Origin: Polytrichum commune
Lineage: Eukaryota > Streptophyta > Polytrichopsida > Polytrichales > Polytrichaceae
Length of the DNA stretch: 64,000 nt
Assembly: GCA_950295325.1 (NCBI GenBank)
Contig: OX485803.1
Coordinates: forward strand, 64,247,554-64,311,553
Reading direction: 5' to 3'
Positions 1-12,560 of the stretch are shown one piece after another. How positions within the stretch are numbered: the first letter of the stretch is position 1; every line of letters begins with the position of its first letter. Below the pieces are notes generated by a model. It saw only the letters and a list, made by a program, of their open reading frames with translations, searched no databases and was not told where the DNA came from. The translations under genes were made by a program, and so were the position numbers.

Positions 1-2765
1 AAAAAACAAGAACAAAATATCTTTATCAATGACCTAAATGTGAACCATGCACGATTTTGGCCACACTTGGCAACACCCACCACGTGTCACAATGGTTATG
101 AACCCGTCATTTGAGCAAGTGTTAAGTTAAGGCAACGATGTTATGGATCATGGAATCTACAGTTTGTATGGATATCTTAACATTCTTCATCGTTAAAAAG
201 TATTAGCATGATTAATTCTTTAATTCAAGATCAAATGGTATACATGTACGTGAAGTTGAAAATGTCCACAATAATTACACATATATTTCAGTCCCGTGAC
301 AAATTATATTCTTAATTGTGCCCATTACAACATGTTATCATCGAACCCCCAATGCGTTGAGCCTACGTGCGTTTGATAGCACTTGAAGTCTTCTTTGGTA
401 GGACTCACAATACCTAGGTCCCCACTTTCACATATGGCCAATTCCAATGATAAACTTGAAAGAAGGATTTTTTTGAAGTAGTCGAGTTTCTCAAAAACAC
501 CACAATCACAATCATGCATTCAATGACGTGTCATATACACACACCATTTACACAAATCTATCAACATAAGAAACGATTTGTGGATTACTTTGCATATGGC
601 TTGGTCGTGAACTCCTCTCCTACTCCACATATGGATGAGGTCACTCACACCTTGTTTTTGATTTAAGTGTTTTTCCTTGACTTTTCATTTACATTTGCAT
701 GGAGGTGTGCTTAGAACGGCACATCGGTCTCAATCACCACCCATGCGTTTGGACACAATTTGGTGTGTCAAATGAACCTCCAAAGTTTGAAGGGGAGCCG
801 AATGTGGATTATGTAGTCTTTGGAACCGGAGGTGTTACTAACTTAGTTTTTGTTCGTGGGACAACCCAAGGACCGAATTGCTCTTGCCCATTCTTTCCAC
901 TAGCATTCTTTGGTCCGGAGACGAACTCAACGCTATCATCTCCATGTCACCTTTCAACACTTTAACATATATATATAGGGCACAATTCGTATCAACACTT
1001 TAGCATAACGTTGTACCAACAAGTGACTTTGCATGTGAGTCCCCTCTAAATATGTGTCACCATGCATGTGTTCAAAACTTCGGACCCAAAAAGCTAGATT
1101 GACTTGCACAAAGAATCCTATCCAAGTCATGTAACTTAGATCTTGTCATTTGTCTCCTAATACCGTTTGGTCGGGCACTATTATAAAGTATGTGGTCCAA
1201 CTCCACAAAAACATCTCCAACCATTGGATCGGCTCGGGAACCGATCAACCGTCTCCTCCGGTTAGCAATTGCGGATCACGAAGATTATGATTTCGAGTTT
1301 CAAAGTAAGATACCCACAAGTGCATAATTTCTTCCTCTTTATAACAACCACATAGACCCTCCAATTAATCATGTTCGTTACCAAATCTATAATGGATTGA
1401 TTGTACATATTGTGCACATAGTCCACATGCCTTTTTTTTTTTATGTTTGTTCTCAACTTCAAGCCTTGTCATGTACCACTTTCAAGTGCCATTGATACAT
1501 GCAATCAAGTTGACCTTGCGAAAATCGTAGACATTACAAAAAGTTGTGACTTTGTTTATTCATCCGTACAAACCTTAAAGAATAGGATGGAATGTCGATA
1601 AGTCAACGTGGGTCAACCTAATTGCACATATTAGTGAAGGTGTTCGATTAAGAAGAGTGACCACGTACACACGACTCGTATAGTACCTCAACTTACATCC
1701 ATATATTACCTTGAGTGGATGGGTCTTGATTGGTTACGTCTTTCAACGAGGTCACTTCTCCTAGGATATGAAACACACAATTAGTATGAGATGGTTAGCA
1801 TATCCAAATCCAGGTTGTTAACCGTTTCCCACATAATTTTAAGATTCCGAATGAATATGTCATTCGTGGCTGAGGTGAAGTTTCCCATGCCCACTAAATG
1901 GTCATACGTGCCCCCACCCCAATAAATAAGTTACGTTGACAATCGAACCTAGAATGGTTACCAAAATGTTGAGCACATAGTCTGATCTATATTAAACACC
2001 CGTCTTTCTTGGTTTCTATTCTCGGAGTCACACATGCGGCCATATACACTCTAAATTGTGCAGTATCACACATGTGGCAACCAAAGTGCACGTGATATTA
2101 CAGAGTTTTTGTAGTGTTAACATGGATGCATGATACTATAGAATCAGTGTAGCATGTGACATTATGGAATAACACAAAGAAGATGTGAGGACAATTTGAA
2201 TTTGTTCTCCCGTCACCTACGCTAGTGTCGTCCACTCCACCTGGCCTTCATGAGCCATGTGGCAAATGCATGCACCAACATTCAACAAGTTGCATAAGAA
2301 GAAGAAGGCGACACTCCACATGCTGACACATGATGCAATGCGAGGGTGTGGGTTGACTTCTTTGGTGGTTTGCACCAATGACAACATTCGTGATGTAAGG
2401 GAGAGAAATATGACATTGAGGAGTGAGATTTGAACTACAAACAACCGACCCCTAGGGCTTCGGGGTATTAGAGAGTGTGTGACATTATGGGGGTTGATAT
2501 TACGGAGTGTAGGGTGTGTCAACTCAAGCATAGGTGTCCGATTGAGAAGAGTGACCAAATTAGGCATGTCTATTGACCTTTACGCAGCCTTCTTTGCTTG
2601 ACTAATAAGGTATCGTCGGCCTCGGTGCTCGGTCCCTTGATAGTTGGGCCCAAGGCCCTCGCTCGGACAGCTCGAAGCCCCACAATGATCCATTCCCTTA
2701 TTACACGAATCGGATCCCCACACCACGCATCACACACACACATGTAACCCAAGCTTAGGTGTTCC
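1..2765. other. Intergenic, no gene recognised
   Basis: This AT-rich stretch has only short open frames on both strands (for example a frame at 699-965 on the plus strand and one at 325-519 on the minus strand). None shows a family motif I recognise. There are no clear splice-bounded exons. It could hold decayed transposon coding sequence, but I cannot show it. Confidence 0.5.
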
Positions 2766-3175
2766 TTTCTCCTCCTCCTTCTTCATTGTTGGATAACATA
2801 TATGGCCGCCTTGGAATGAAACCCCATCGTATTGTGGTAACTAGCTAGGGATTGCGTCAATTACAATAGGCTCTTAGCTAGGGCCGGTTAAACATAGAAG
2901 CCCTTCTCCTCCTTCTTCTTCATTGTTGGATAACATATATGCCCGCCTTGGAATGAAATCCCATCGTATTGTGGTAACAAGCTAGGGATTGTGTCAATTA
3001 CAATAGGCTCTTAGCTAGGGCCGGTTAAACATAGAAGCCTTTCTCCTCCTTCTTCTTCATCGTTGGATAACATATATAGTAGCCGCCTTGGAGAAACCCA
3101 TTGTATTGTGGTAACTAGCTAGGGATTGCGTCAACTACGATAGGCTCTTAGCTAGGGCCGGTTAAACATAGACGG
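2766..3175. repeat. Tandem repeat, three copies of about 137 bp
   Basis: Three head-to-tail copies share the anchor TTGGATAACATATAT, whose copies start near 2788, 2926 and 3063, spacing 136-138 bp. Each copy then has a CCGCCTTGGA block, CTAGGGATTG, and a TAGGCTCTTAGCTAGGGCC block. The copies differ at only a few positions, so the duplication is fairly recent. No coding role is visible. Confidence 0.9.
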
Positions 3176-5288
3176 CCGAAGTCTTAAGTCCCCGTTCACT
3201 TTGAGGTCAATCCGTGCAATCCCGGCCGTCAAGAGCACGGAAGTTGGGACTTACCACCTCATACGACCTCACACGGGGTCACGAGTCTCAAGTCCAAGTA
3301 TGACATGGATGTCTACATGGCATCACTTTCTGGAGGTGAGGCTCGGGACTTTGTAATGAGACTTGGGTCGAGCACAAAGCTAGACCCAACTTTCGATGCA
3401 AATCTTCAAATTTTTTTTTGCAGAAAACATCCAAGATCTTGACGTTGTTGGATGTGAGCCATACTTTAATGATGTCTTGAGGTTCAAAAGTCATGGCTTT
3501 GCCTCCATGGTGGGACTTGCTGACATGAGTGGGACTTGGGACCCATGTGAACCAACCCTTCTCATCGTGCATGAATTTTGGACATAGCTAGCAAGAGTGT
3601 ATAAAGTGGATGGGTTTTGAATTCTTCTTCTTCTTCTTCTTTTCCAACTACCCCGCTTCTCCTAGGTTATGAAACACACAATTAATACGAAATGGTTAGC
3701 AACTCCAAATTGAAGCCATAGCCACTTTCCTTCCTCATGATTTTTGGAGCTCGTGTAAAGATCTTGTTCATTACCAAAGTGTAGCTTCTAGTTTTCATTA
3801 GATGGTCAAATGAGTCTCCTAAACTATGTCGAGCATTGAATCTAGAATGACTACCATTGTTTGAGCATGTGGTCCAACCTCTTTTAAGCACATACCACTT
3901 AGATGTAGGTGTCCTAATAATAAAAGTAATTGAACGAGGGTTGTCTACCTTACATGTAAATGCTATGAGTCAAGGGACCATGTGATAAAAATGACAAAAA
4001 TGAATTTAAGATGTGGACTACATTCTTGGACTTGGCAAGGATTTGTGGTGTCTATGTAAACTCATCCATTAGGAAGGTGAAACGCAAATAATTGTTCTAT
4101 AGTTTGGAAATGGTCATTCTTAGATGATTGACTTTATACAAGGTTTCAAACTTGTCTAGTGATGTTTATTTGAAATGAATTGGCCCTCAACATGTAGGGG
4201 TTTGTTTCACTATAGCCCTTTCATCAACAGTGGACAAGTTTGCATCGACACCATGAATCCCAATGCTATATTTGTTGTTATTGTTGTTGTTGTTGAAGTT
4301 GAATGGACATCTATGTTGCATGTAAATTGTTTATTCATATAAGCATACATAGAGAATGGTGTTGCGAGCACATTGCTTTTCAAATTATATATAATGATGT
4401 TTGCCATTGTATGCTCCCAATACTCTTCCTCCAAAGTAAGAGGTTTTGCAATGTGTATGTATTCATAATGCAAGTCATACTCTTTGTATGTGTTATTGTT
4501 ATTTGACCAAAAAAAAAAAAGTATATCCGTTTTGATTTAAATCCTCCTAGCATAGTATCACACAAGCTCAACACTTTGCCAATCAACAGGTGTCAATCAA
4601 TAGGTTTTGTGACACTTGTTTGCACTCTCGTGTTAAAGAGGAAGTAGCCTTTAAAGGTTCAAAGGACCCATTTGGGGCCTCAAGATATCATAAGAAGGTT
4701 GTTCAATGTGAATTCTTGCTTTCCTCAAATTGGAGCACATGTATATTTATATGAAAGACAAAACAAACACTAAGATATTGGGCTTGGGATTCGTGGCATC
4801 TACATAAACTCTTCCATTTTAGATGAAAGGATATAGTAAAATAAGTCCCCTATAAGATTGAGGGCTGGTTCATTCCAACTTAACAACACCATTCTAGTTC
4901 AAGGTCTTTGAGTGTATTTTTGGAGTCAGCTCATCTAGAAATGGTCATTTATAGATTTTAACATATTTCATTGCATTTTCACCTTTGTAATAGATAAGTT
5001 TATGTAGACATCACAAATCTTGAGCCCAAAATTTGGACTTGTATACATGGTTTTTGTACAAATACATGTTGTGTATATTTTATCATTGTTGCCATATATG
5101 ACCATAGTTGAGCCAATCCTAGTTTCACTTCTTCTTTGTAATCGGTTGTGTTAAATATAGTCTAAGGTGCATAGACTAAGGGATGTGTTTGGACTCATAC
5201 AAACTAACTCTTAGACTCCAAGAAGAATAATGGTGTTTTAAAAGACTAATTGGCCTCGAGGTTTCCATTACTGTACATTATCTAACCT
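3176..5288. other. Intergenic, no gene recognised
   Basis: AT-rich sequence with short, uninformative open frames. It contains a CTT microsatellite near 3628 and a TTG-rich tract near 4272. I see no gene, RNA or bounded element in it. Confidence 0.5.
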
Positions 5289-5581
5289 CACTAGTAAAAA
5301 ACTATGCCAAAAAGAACCATAGTTGAAATCAGTTGCGGTTCTTTCTACCAGCTTGATCTACAATCACTAAACAACTGCAATTTTTTTTATTTTTTTATTT
5401 TTTTGGTTTAGCGATTGAAATTTTAGGAATCCCGGGGCGTGTAATATACCGTTGGAAATTCCATTGGTATATTGCATGCCCCAAAAAATTTAAAATTACA
5501 ATTGCAAAATGAGAAAGAAAAATCTACAGTCGTTTAGCGACTACCGATCATGTTGGCTCAAGCTGACATAGTCTTCTAGTG
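5289..5581. mobile_element. Small non-autonomous CACTA-type element (MITE) with internal hairpin
   Basis: The left end reads CACTAGTAAAAAACTATG and the reverse complement of the right end reads CACTAGAAGACTATG, giving CACTA-type terminal inverted repeats. The flanking trinucleotides are CCT (left) and TCT (right), one mismatch from a 3-bp target duplication. The interior folds back: TCACTAAAC near 5366 pairs with GTTTAGCGA near 5531, and 5434-5482 is a near-perfect palindrome around GGGGC...GCCCC. A 10-bp GTCTTCTAGT duplication follows the right end (to 5591). The size, ends and foldback fit a deletion derivative of a CACTA transposon. Confidence 0.6.
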
Positions 5582-5636
5582 TCTTCTAGTGTCTTGTTTT
5601 GTTTAGAGAGGAGGATTATGGGAGGGTATAAAATTA

Positions 5637-6017
5637 AGGTGAGTTTCCATGTAGGTTGTCCGCCCTCTAGATTATACAGAATAGTGGGTTAGAGGTGTTC
5701 ACATGTATTTAAGCACAAGCCATCATCCAACCACGTTTGGGTGGTCCGCTAGAATGTGGAGGGCCATGGACACGGGCAAGTAGACTTCCATGTGCCCACT
5801 AAAGAACCTTTAACTTACAACTGCTAGTCACCGAAGGTTTTGAAGACTGGTTTTAGAAGGAGGATAAGGTTAGTAGGTGGACCTAGATTTGAGAAGATAA
5901 GAGTAGGTACTTGGGACATATGAACCCTACCCCATCATATTTCCTCTACATTTGAGCGGATTTATCCTTATTCACACTAGAATCTAGTGGCCGAGCAACC
6001 TATATGGAAACTCACCC
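5637..6017. mobile_element. Tourist-like MITE (381 bp), TTA target duplication
   Basis: The left end AGGTGAGTTTCCATGTAGG matches the reverse complement of the right end GGGTGAGTTTCCATATAGG. Both ends are flanked by TTA (5634-5636 and 6018-6020). Inverted repeats of about 30 bp with a 3-bp TTA duplication are the hallmark of PIF/Harbinger-derived MITEs. No coding capacity is seen inside. Confidence 0.75.
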
Positions 6018-6416
6018 TTACTCAATTGTCTTGCCATGTTTGTGGGCCCAACAAATAGTCCACAAAACGCCCTTGTTGTTTGCCTATCCACCCAAATTCC
6101 AATTGAATTTAGATATTGTAAATTCCATTTGAGAAGTACACACTATCCTTGTAATAAATAAAAATGGAATCATAAGTCCCAATTGAACAATGCTATGAGG
6201 GGTTTGAGAAGAGTTGCTTAAAAATTAAAAGAGAATAAATGGTTTGTAAATTACAAACAATAAACAAATATATTACAAACCCTATCATGCATAACATTAT
6301 TCAATCTTGTCATGAGGCTTCCTTTCTAAAAGAAAAAGAGGATGAGAGGGTCACATAGGTGGGGGCCTTCATCGAGCTAGTTGCGAGTCAATCACACGGA
6401 CATGCATGGCATGTAA

Positions 6417-6994
6417 GGGCCACTTCACACATGAGCCAAGAGCTGTGACCTTGTAATGGTGAGGACCCTTGACTCTCATCCAAAGGCCGTACCATGGGTG
6501 TTGGGAAAGCCATCTTATGTAGTCTTGGGCCCTCAAGCATAGTGTGAAGTGAGAATGAACCATGTTGCGGGACCATTGCATATTTTGTTGGCGGAAAAAG
6601 AGGGAAGGATTTGGTTTAATATAATATGTCTCCAACTTTATCAATTTAAGATAATTACTTGGTGGTGTTTGTCTGTCTTGGAATTTGCCATGCAGTCTGT
6701 CTTGAAATTTGTCATGCTGGAAAAAATATCAAAAAAATCATGGTCTCCCGGAATTTGTGTCAAGCCCACCTCTTGGAGGTGGGTCTAACACAAATTCCGG
6801 TAGACCATGCACCCTTATCCACAACCAACCATGTAGGACTCCATGTAGACTTTTCATCCACAAACTTTTCTTTGGGCCTTTAGGCCTTCACCTCTTACTG
6901 TGAAGTGAACTTGGACGGTCTCCGCCTTTTCGACCAATGAGAGCTCTTACATTGCCATGGTCAAGGGCCTTCAACCTTGTGTGTGAAGTGGCCC
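6417..6994. mobile_element. Tourist-like MITE, family A (578 bp), TAA target duplication
   Basis: The left end begins GGGCCACTTCACACATGAG and the right end closes GTGTGTGAAGTGGCCC, its reverse complement, with TAA at both flanks (6414-6416 and 6995-6997). Inner arms are also inverted copies of each other. The same ends occur at 8345-8844 and 59560-60631, so this is a multi-copy family. TSD sequence and end structure indicate PIF/Harbinger mobilisation. Confidence 0.85.
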
Positions 6995-7149
6995 TAAGCC
7001 AACACTAAACTATTTGCGTGGATTTCATATTCAACACCGAATTGGTTGTCTTAGATGGTGGAACCATGTCTTAATATTGATTCCCATATTTATTTACAGC
7101 CAATTGCCCTCATTAAATGCAAGAGAACGAACAATACTCATGTTGAGTC

Positions 7150-7870
7150 TACCCAAAATGTGTGTATGTGAGTGGGGGGACCCAAAATATCGGGTCGAGC
7201 ATTTATGCCCCACAAAGCATTGGTACACAATTGAGTGATGTTATGTGATCATCATTGTCATCGATTTGTGGAGACTTCAAGCTCCAAAATAGCAAAGAAA
7301 ATCTCTCGTGACGACAAAGCTCGCTCGTACAAAACTTTGAAAGAAAGGAATGTCCTTGCAAAGTGAACTTGGGGGCCACACAACCATCCTTTAGCCTAAT
7401 TTAAGTTAAACTTCACCTCATTATGTCTACTACTAAGTTAAAAACTATACTCAAGTTGAGTTTACTAAAAAATAGGGGGGGGGATCCAAAATGACATTGG
7501 CATAATGCCCAAAAGATTCATGAGCCCCATGAAGTATTGGTACTTATCTGAGAAATGTTATGTGATCATAATTGTCAATTGTTTGTGGAGGCTTCGAGCT
7601 CCAAAATAGCAAAGCAAATCTCTCATGACGATGAACTATACCCAAAATGTGTGTGTGTGAGTGGGGGGACCCAAAATAATGGGTTGAGCATTTATGCCCC
7701 ACAAAGCATTGGTACACAATTGAGTGATGTTATGTGATCATCGTTGTCATTGATTTGTGGAGACTTCAAGCTACAAAATAGCAAAGAAAATCTCTCGTGA
7801 CGACAAAGCTCGCTCGTACAAAACTTTGAAAGGAAGGAATGTTCTTGCAATGCGAACTTTGGGGGGGGGG
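7150..7870. repeat. Tandem repeat of a roughly 220-bp unit, two close copies and one diverged
   Basis: The block starting CCCAAAATGTGTG with GAGTGGGGGGACCCAAAAT recurs at 7152 and 7641 and runs through CAAAGCATTGGTACACAATT and CTCTCGTGACGACAAAGCTC. A diverged middle copy lies about 7480-7640. A run of G interrupted by one A (7860-7880) ends the last copy. Short open frames in this block are repeats of one another and not genes. Confidence 0.8.
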
Positions 7871-7946
7871 GGAGGGGGGGCACATAACTATGCTTCAAAC
7901 AAGCCTTAGTAAGTCAAGCAATTCAGCTTATCATGTCTCCTACTAA

Positions 7947-8337
7947 GGACATATTTACACCAAAGGCACTAGGCCATGGCTCTTAAGTGACCGTGGTACC
8001 TTACTTTTTGGATGAGACCATAGAGAAGTCCATGGACTATATCCCGAAGTCTTTTGGCGCGCACAAGCTCTTAGTGTAAACCCAAATTCTTGTCACAAAT
8101 TTCGTCAAGCCTACATTCAATAGCCACCCTGATAAAACCCCCTACAGTCCTGGCCAACATCACACATACCGCCATGTGAGATTCCATGTGAATTCTTCAT
8201 CCACTAAAAATGTTGTGTGTTGTGATCCAAAAATACCCTCATGTAAACCGAAAGTGGAAGCTTGGGACACTTACAACCAATGAGAACTTGAGGATTCTCA
8301 AGAGCCATGACCTGATGGCGTTCATGTCAACATGCCC
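7947..8337. mobile_element. Tourist-like MITE, family B (391 bp), degraded ends
   Basis: This block is colinear over its whole length with 22862-23256, a copy with cleaner ends. It shares GACCATAGAGAAGT, AGTGTAAACCCAAATT and a closing ACATGCCCTA. The left flank is TAA (7944-7946); the right flank is TAC, one change from a TAA duplication. It stops 7 bp short of another MITE that starts at 8345. Confidence 0.7.
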
Positions 8338-8344
8338 TACGTTA

Positions 8345-8844
8345 GGGCCACTTCACACACAAGACTGAGAGCCCCTGACCATTACACTTCAAGCACTCTC
8401 ATTGGTGGAAAAGGCAGAGCTGGTCCAAGTTCACTTCACACTACGCTTGAGAGACCAACGGAGCATGTGAATGCAAGATGGATGCAATGTCTACATGGAT
8501 TCCTACATAGCATCGAATGGATCATGTTTCATGGTCACTTGGATCATTTTCAAAAACCACCTCTTGGAGGTAGGCGTACCACAAAACCAGGAGACCATGG
8601 CACTCCGAACGCTCACAACCATTGATTTATTCTATTTTACCATGCGTGAGGACCTACACGAATAGAAAATCCTCAAAATAACATTTGGTTGAGGGACTGG
8701 GCACATATGACTTCACACTACACTTGAGGATCCGTGACCACACAACATGATTTTGAAGATGTCTTGGGACGGCCTTTCGACACTTTTCTTTTGGGCTCTC
8801 ACAATGTCATGGTCACAACTCTTGGCTTGTGTGTGAAGTGGCCC
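8345..8844. mobile_element. Tourist-like MITE, family A (500 bp), TTA target duplication
   Basis: Ends are GGGCCACTTCACACACAAG (left) and its inverse TGTGTGTGAAGTGGCCC (right). TTA flanks both sides exactly (8342-8344 and 8845-8847). The interior has inverted arms that include CCAATGAG/CTCATTGG-type segments shared with the 6417 and 59560 copies. The short open frame 8332-8625 lies inside the element and is not a gene. Confidence 0.88.
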
Positions 8845-8847
8845 TTA

Positions 8848-9305
8848 GCTCATATATATGAGTGAGCAAGTGAGCCAATGATCCGGGAGAACCGGCAATT
8901 AGTTACAAATGAACCAGTTGAGTTTGAGAAACAACCAGTTGAAGCTCAAGACTACAAGAAAAATTACCAATCATTCTAGAGGAATCTAACGAATATACCC
9001 CAATTCAACAAAGGAAAACCGAAAGATGTCAACAACATGTAACCGGTTGGACTTGCATACACTAGGATCTCAAACCGATTATGCCCAAAAAATCTCCCCG
9101 ATCACGGGAGCTAGTGAGCTTTTCACTCTTGACTTGTTGAGGGGGGACCATGGTTTATACTATTCATGTACCTAGTACGGAAATTGTCGTGCAAAAGCCA
9201 ACCTTCCCTTACATCTTTATACCCATGTGAGGAACAAGAGACATATAAACGGTACTTAATCCAAAGGCTTTCGCATGTGTTCAAATCATTACATACATAC
9301 TAAGG
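8848..9305. other. Intergenic; weak dispersed repeat
   Basis: No gene is seen. Part of it (about 8900-9060, with AACATGTAACCGGTTGG) resembles the reverse complement of about 63340-63470 (CCAACCGGTTACATGTT), so it belongs to a dispersed repeat of unknown type. Confidence 0.4.
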
Positions 9306-10835
9306 CCCACCAATGGCCGCTTGTGGGCTCAAGCTCCTAGCTAGTACCCGGGGGTAGAAAATTTGAGCCAACTCGGTCGCTCAAATGCTATTCCTTCACC
9401 CTTAAAGGTCACCGGGATGTTTCTTGAAGCCAAAATATCTAACCCTTAAAGATGTGGGGTCGTGTGTATACACGATGACTACTAATACTACACATGGCAT
9501 AGAATTGTACACTACATTGTACATAGTGTTTGGTTGTACTTTTTCACCATGTTTCAAATGTGTTTCTTTTATTGAAGGAGCTCACTCGAAGGTTGAAGTT
9601 ATTTAGTGATGGTTATTTCTTCAAGAAGAGACTACAAGGGAGTTACCCACAATTTTATTTTTGGATTTTTTTATTTTTGACCTTGGTGATCTTTAAGGGT
9701 TAAGGTAGGTGTGTCTTAGATGGTTATGTTCTAACTGCTTGTCGTGAAATATAATTGCAATTTGCGAACTATGCAGTTTTAATTTATATGTAGATGTGGA
9801 CGGTGAAGCTAAGTTCAATTGCAATGAAATTTGAAGCTCATCTAATATTGATAGGAAAGTGCAAAGGTGACAACTATGGAGCCATAACTAGGTCACATAG
9901 GTCCCTCCCTCTCTCTCTCCCCCACCATTAGGATTGTGATTGAATCTATAATGATTAACATGAATTTGAACACAAAGTCCAAATTCTTTCAGTCACACCT
10001 CTACATATTGGTGTTAGTTATTAGATCCACACCTAACCATGCACCTTTCAAATATTTGTCCAATTCAAATTGCAACCAAACTAGGCATGCTATCCTCACT
10101 ATAAATTGGTTACCAATCACAATAGTTTTGTTTCTTCCTCTTTTCTAACTCTATAAAAAAGAAACGATTGATAATTTATATAGGATAAGATTATGTTTGA
10201 AACCACACACACACACACGCGCGCACTTTAGCTTTAGCTTGTTAAGATAAGATGGTGGCACTTCATATTTACACCTTTCATTATTTGACAAATGCATATG
10301 TTTGCACACAACATTATTTAGTTGAGCGAGGCCATGAATATGTCATGTAAGGTGCTAGAATTATACCTTATGGGTGACTGTCAATGAGTAGATCAAACTT
10401 GGAAAAAATGCTTGAGATTTGGGTGAAGCATTGTCACTGGATACTACTAGAATGGAACGGTTGAGAGCAGTTTATAATGTTATGCCAATTTCCCAGCTGT
10501 ATTTGTCCACACTCTCCCATTGGTATTGCTCAAGGGCTTTATTATTTCACAACCCCCAAAATTGGGTGTTGTGGAGGGTGCCCTACGCACCCATAACTAG
10601 TTGTAAAATGAGACATCTACACCTAAATGTTTCGGGATGCGGTTATTGGATTTGTAAGTGTAAGTGTTCACTACACCAACTTAGCGAAACCCCGGTGGAA
10701 GAGCTTTGCTATTGGGCCATCCATAGGCTTTGCAACATGTTGAGAGTCCCCACAATAGGGAATAAAGGTATTGTGGGCTGCCACTTTGACTCCCACAACC
10801 CTCAAAAGAATCTCAAACACCTCCATAACTCATAA
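9306..10835. repeat. Long dispersed repeat, copy 1
   Basis: About 600 bp (9306-9910) aligns with 27351-27900 (shared landmarks CTTGTGGGCTCAA, CTTAAAGATGTGG, GAATTGTACACTACATTGTAC with small changes), and 10440-10700 aligns with the 247-bp units at 27906-28500 (ATGTTATGCCAATTTC, GGGTGTTGTGGAGGGTG). In this copy about 530 bp separates the two parts. The open frame 10419-10835 is carried by the repeat and has no recognisable product. Confidence 0.75.
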
Positions 10836-10839
10836 GAAT

Positions 10840-12560
10840 TTCCCGGTGCCTAGTACCTACAAAATGATGGCATGTCAAGAATATATTACACATATTTACT
10901 TCACAAAACAACATTTATGAAAGAAAAAGAATGTTGTAAGCGAAATTGCCATTGGCAATGGGTTGCTTTAAATTGCCATGCTTTACCCCGACCAATCGCA
11001 ACCTAAGTTACGTGTCTAGTCCGGAAAGCCATTGACCCCCCCCCCCCCCCGCCCCTCTACTAGGGTCCCACTCTAGGAGTGGGGAGAGGTGGGCAAAAAT
11101 ATCCTAAACTCATTCCATGTCCTTGGTTTCACACTGCAACAATGTGATTGGTGTCTCTTTGGGAAAAGGCACTTAAAAAACAATTTTGTATTGTTGGAGT
11201 GGTGCTATTGAGTGGTATGTGACGTGGATTAGGACTAGACACCAAATAGATATATGTTAAAAAAATATTGGACTATATGCTCATAAAGTGTTATTAATGT
11301 TCCCATGTTCAATAATCCACGTAATTGGGGGACAACCTTTGTAATCATTAAGAAGAAAACAATTCTTCACTTTGATGGTGAACATACCATTCATGTATAT
11401 GAGCTCCAAAATTATATAAAATGGATATGGCATGTATGACTACATAGTATCATTAAGAATCTCATATTAATCGCACATTAAATATTATGGAGATATTACG
11501 AGAGAAGTAGGTGCAAATCTTACACGGGGAGGTGATCACTCCATTGCCAAGTTGAACACCACATGCGAACAAAGTTTGCTACCCCTATATTACACACCAT
11601 AGATTTATGATATTTTTCTACATATACATAACCATTGATAGTATATTTTGTAAATTTTTCTTAAATTTTGAGTCATCTTCATTTTTGTAGTAATTTGTTT
11701 AGTTCAATTCTGCGTCATTCTAGTTAGAAATGGTGTGTTTTTTTTAATAAAAAAGACAAATCATCAAATTTTTATACAAATTTTTATTATGTAACAGGTA
11801 CCGTGTATATCTACTCAAGAAAAAAATATTGATAAAAGTTTGACCCATTGTGGTGATGCTTTGTGTAAAAAGTAGGATTTTTTACATGTAAAGTGTTCGC
11901 ACGTGGTTGTACAATGGAGTGACCTCCATGTGAAATCTTAAAATATTTGTTTTGACCAACTTACACTAGTTAATGGGAATATAATAGTTTACCAAGCAAA
12001 GTCAACTTTATTCTATGTCCGAACAACCTATTGAGTTTTCATTAGTAAAAACCAAACTCACAAGCATGACATTATTGCGCTACGTAACCCCAAATAGTAA
12101 CACATGCTAATTGGGGTGATTTGCATAGTTCATAAATTGGAGGCACATGTGTATTCGTTTAAGGAAGTGACTTATATGCACTTATGATAACATCCATAGC
12201 TAAATAAAGGGAAGTTCTACTTTTGTTGACGGTTCATCTAAAGCAACACAATTTTGAGACGTAAATATGAACAATAGAAGATGGAGAACAAAAAATAGTT
12301 GACTGAATAACACCTGCAAGGCCACTTGGGCCCAACTCTGCGTTGATTTAATGTCCAGGTCATCGGTAGAAAGGTCCCCACCATTCACATGAAGACAGGT
12401 GGCCCTTTGAGGCTTAAATTACGCCAAATCTGATCCGCTTGTAGTGTCCCCATATGTAGGCCGCCTCCTTTTGCGTGGCAGTGTGAACAGGACTCAATGG
12501 GTAGCCCGGGTTCTTGCATGCGTTTGAATCATTACCAAAGGCCCGCCAGCCCCGGGCCAG
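10840..12560. other. Intergenic, no gene recognised
   Basis: AT-rich sequence with a C-run at about 11037-11051 and no supported gene. A few short open frames (for example 12200-12388, minus) lack any family features. Confidence 0.5.
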
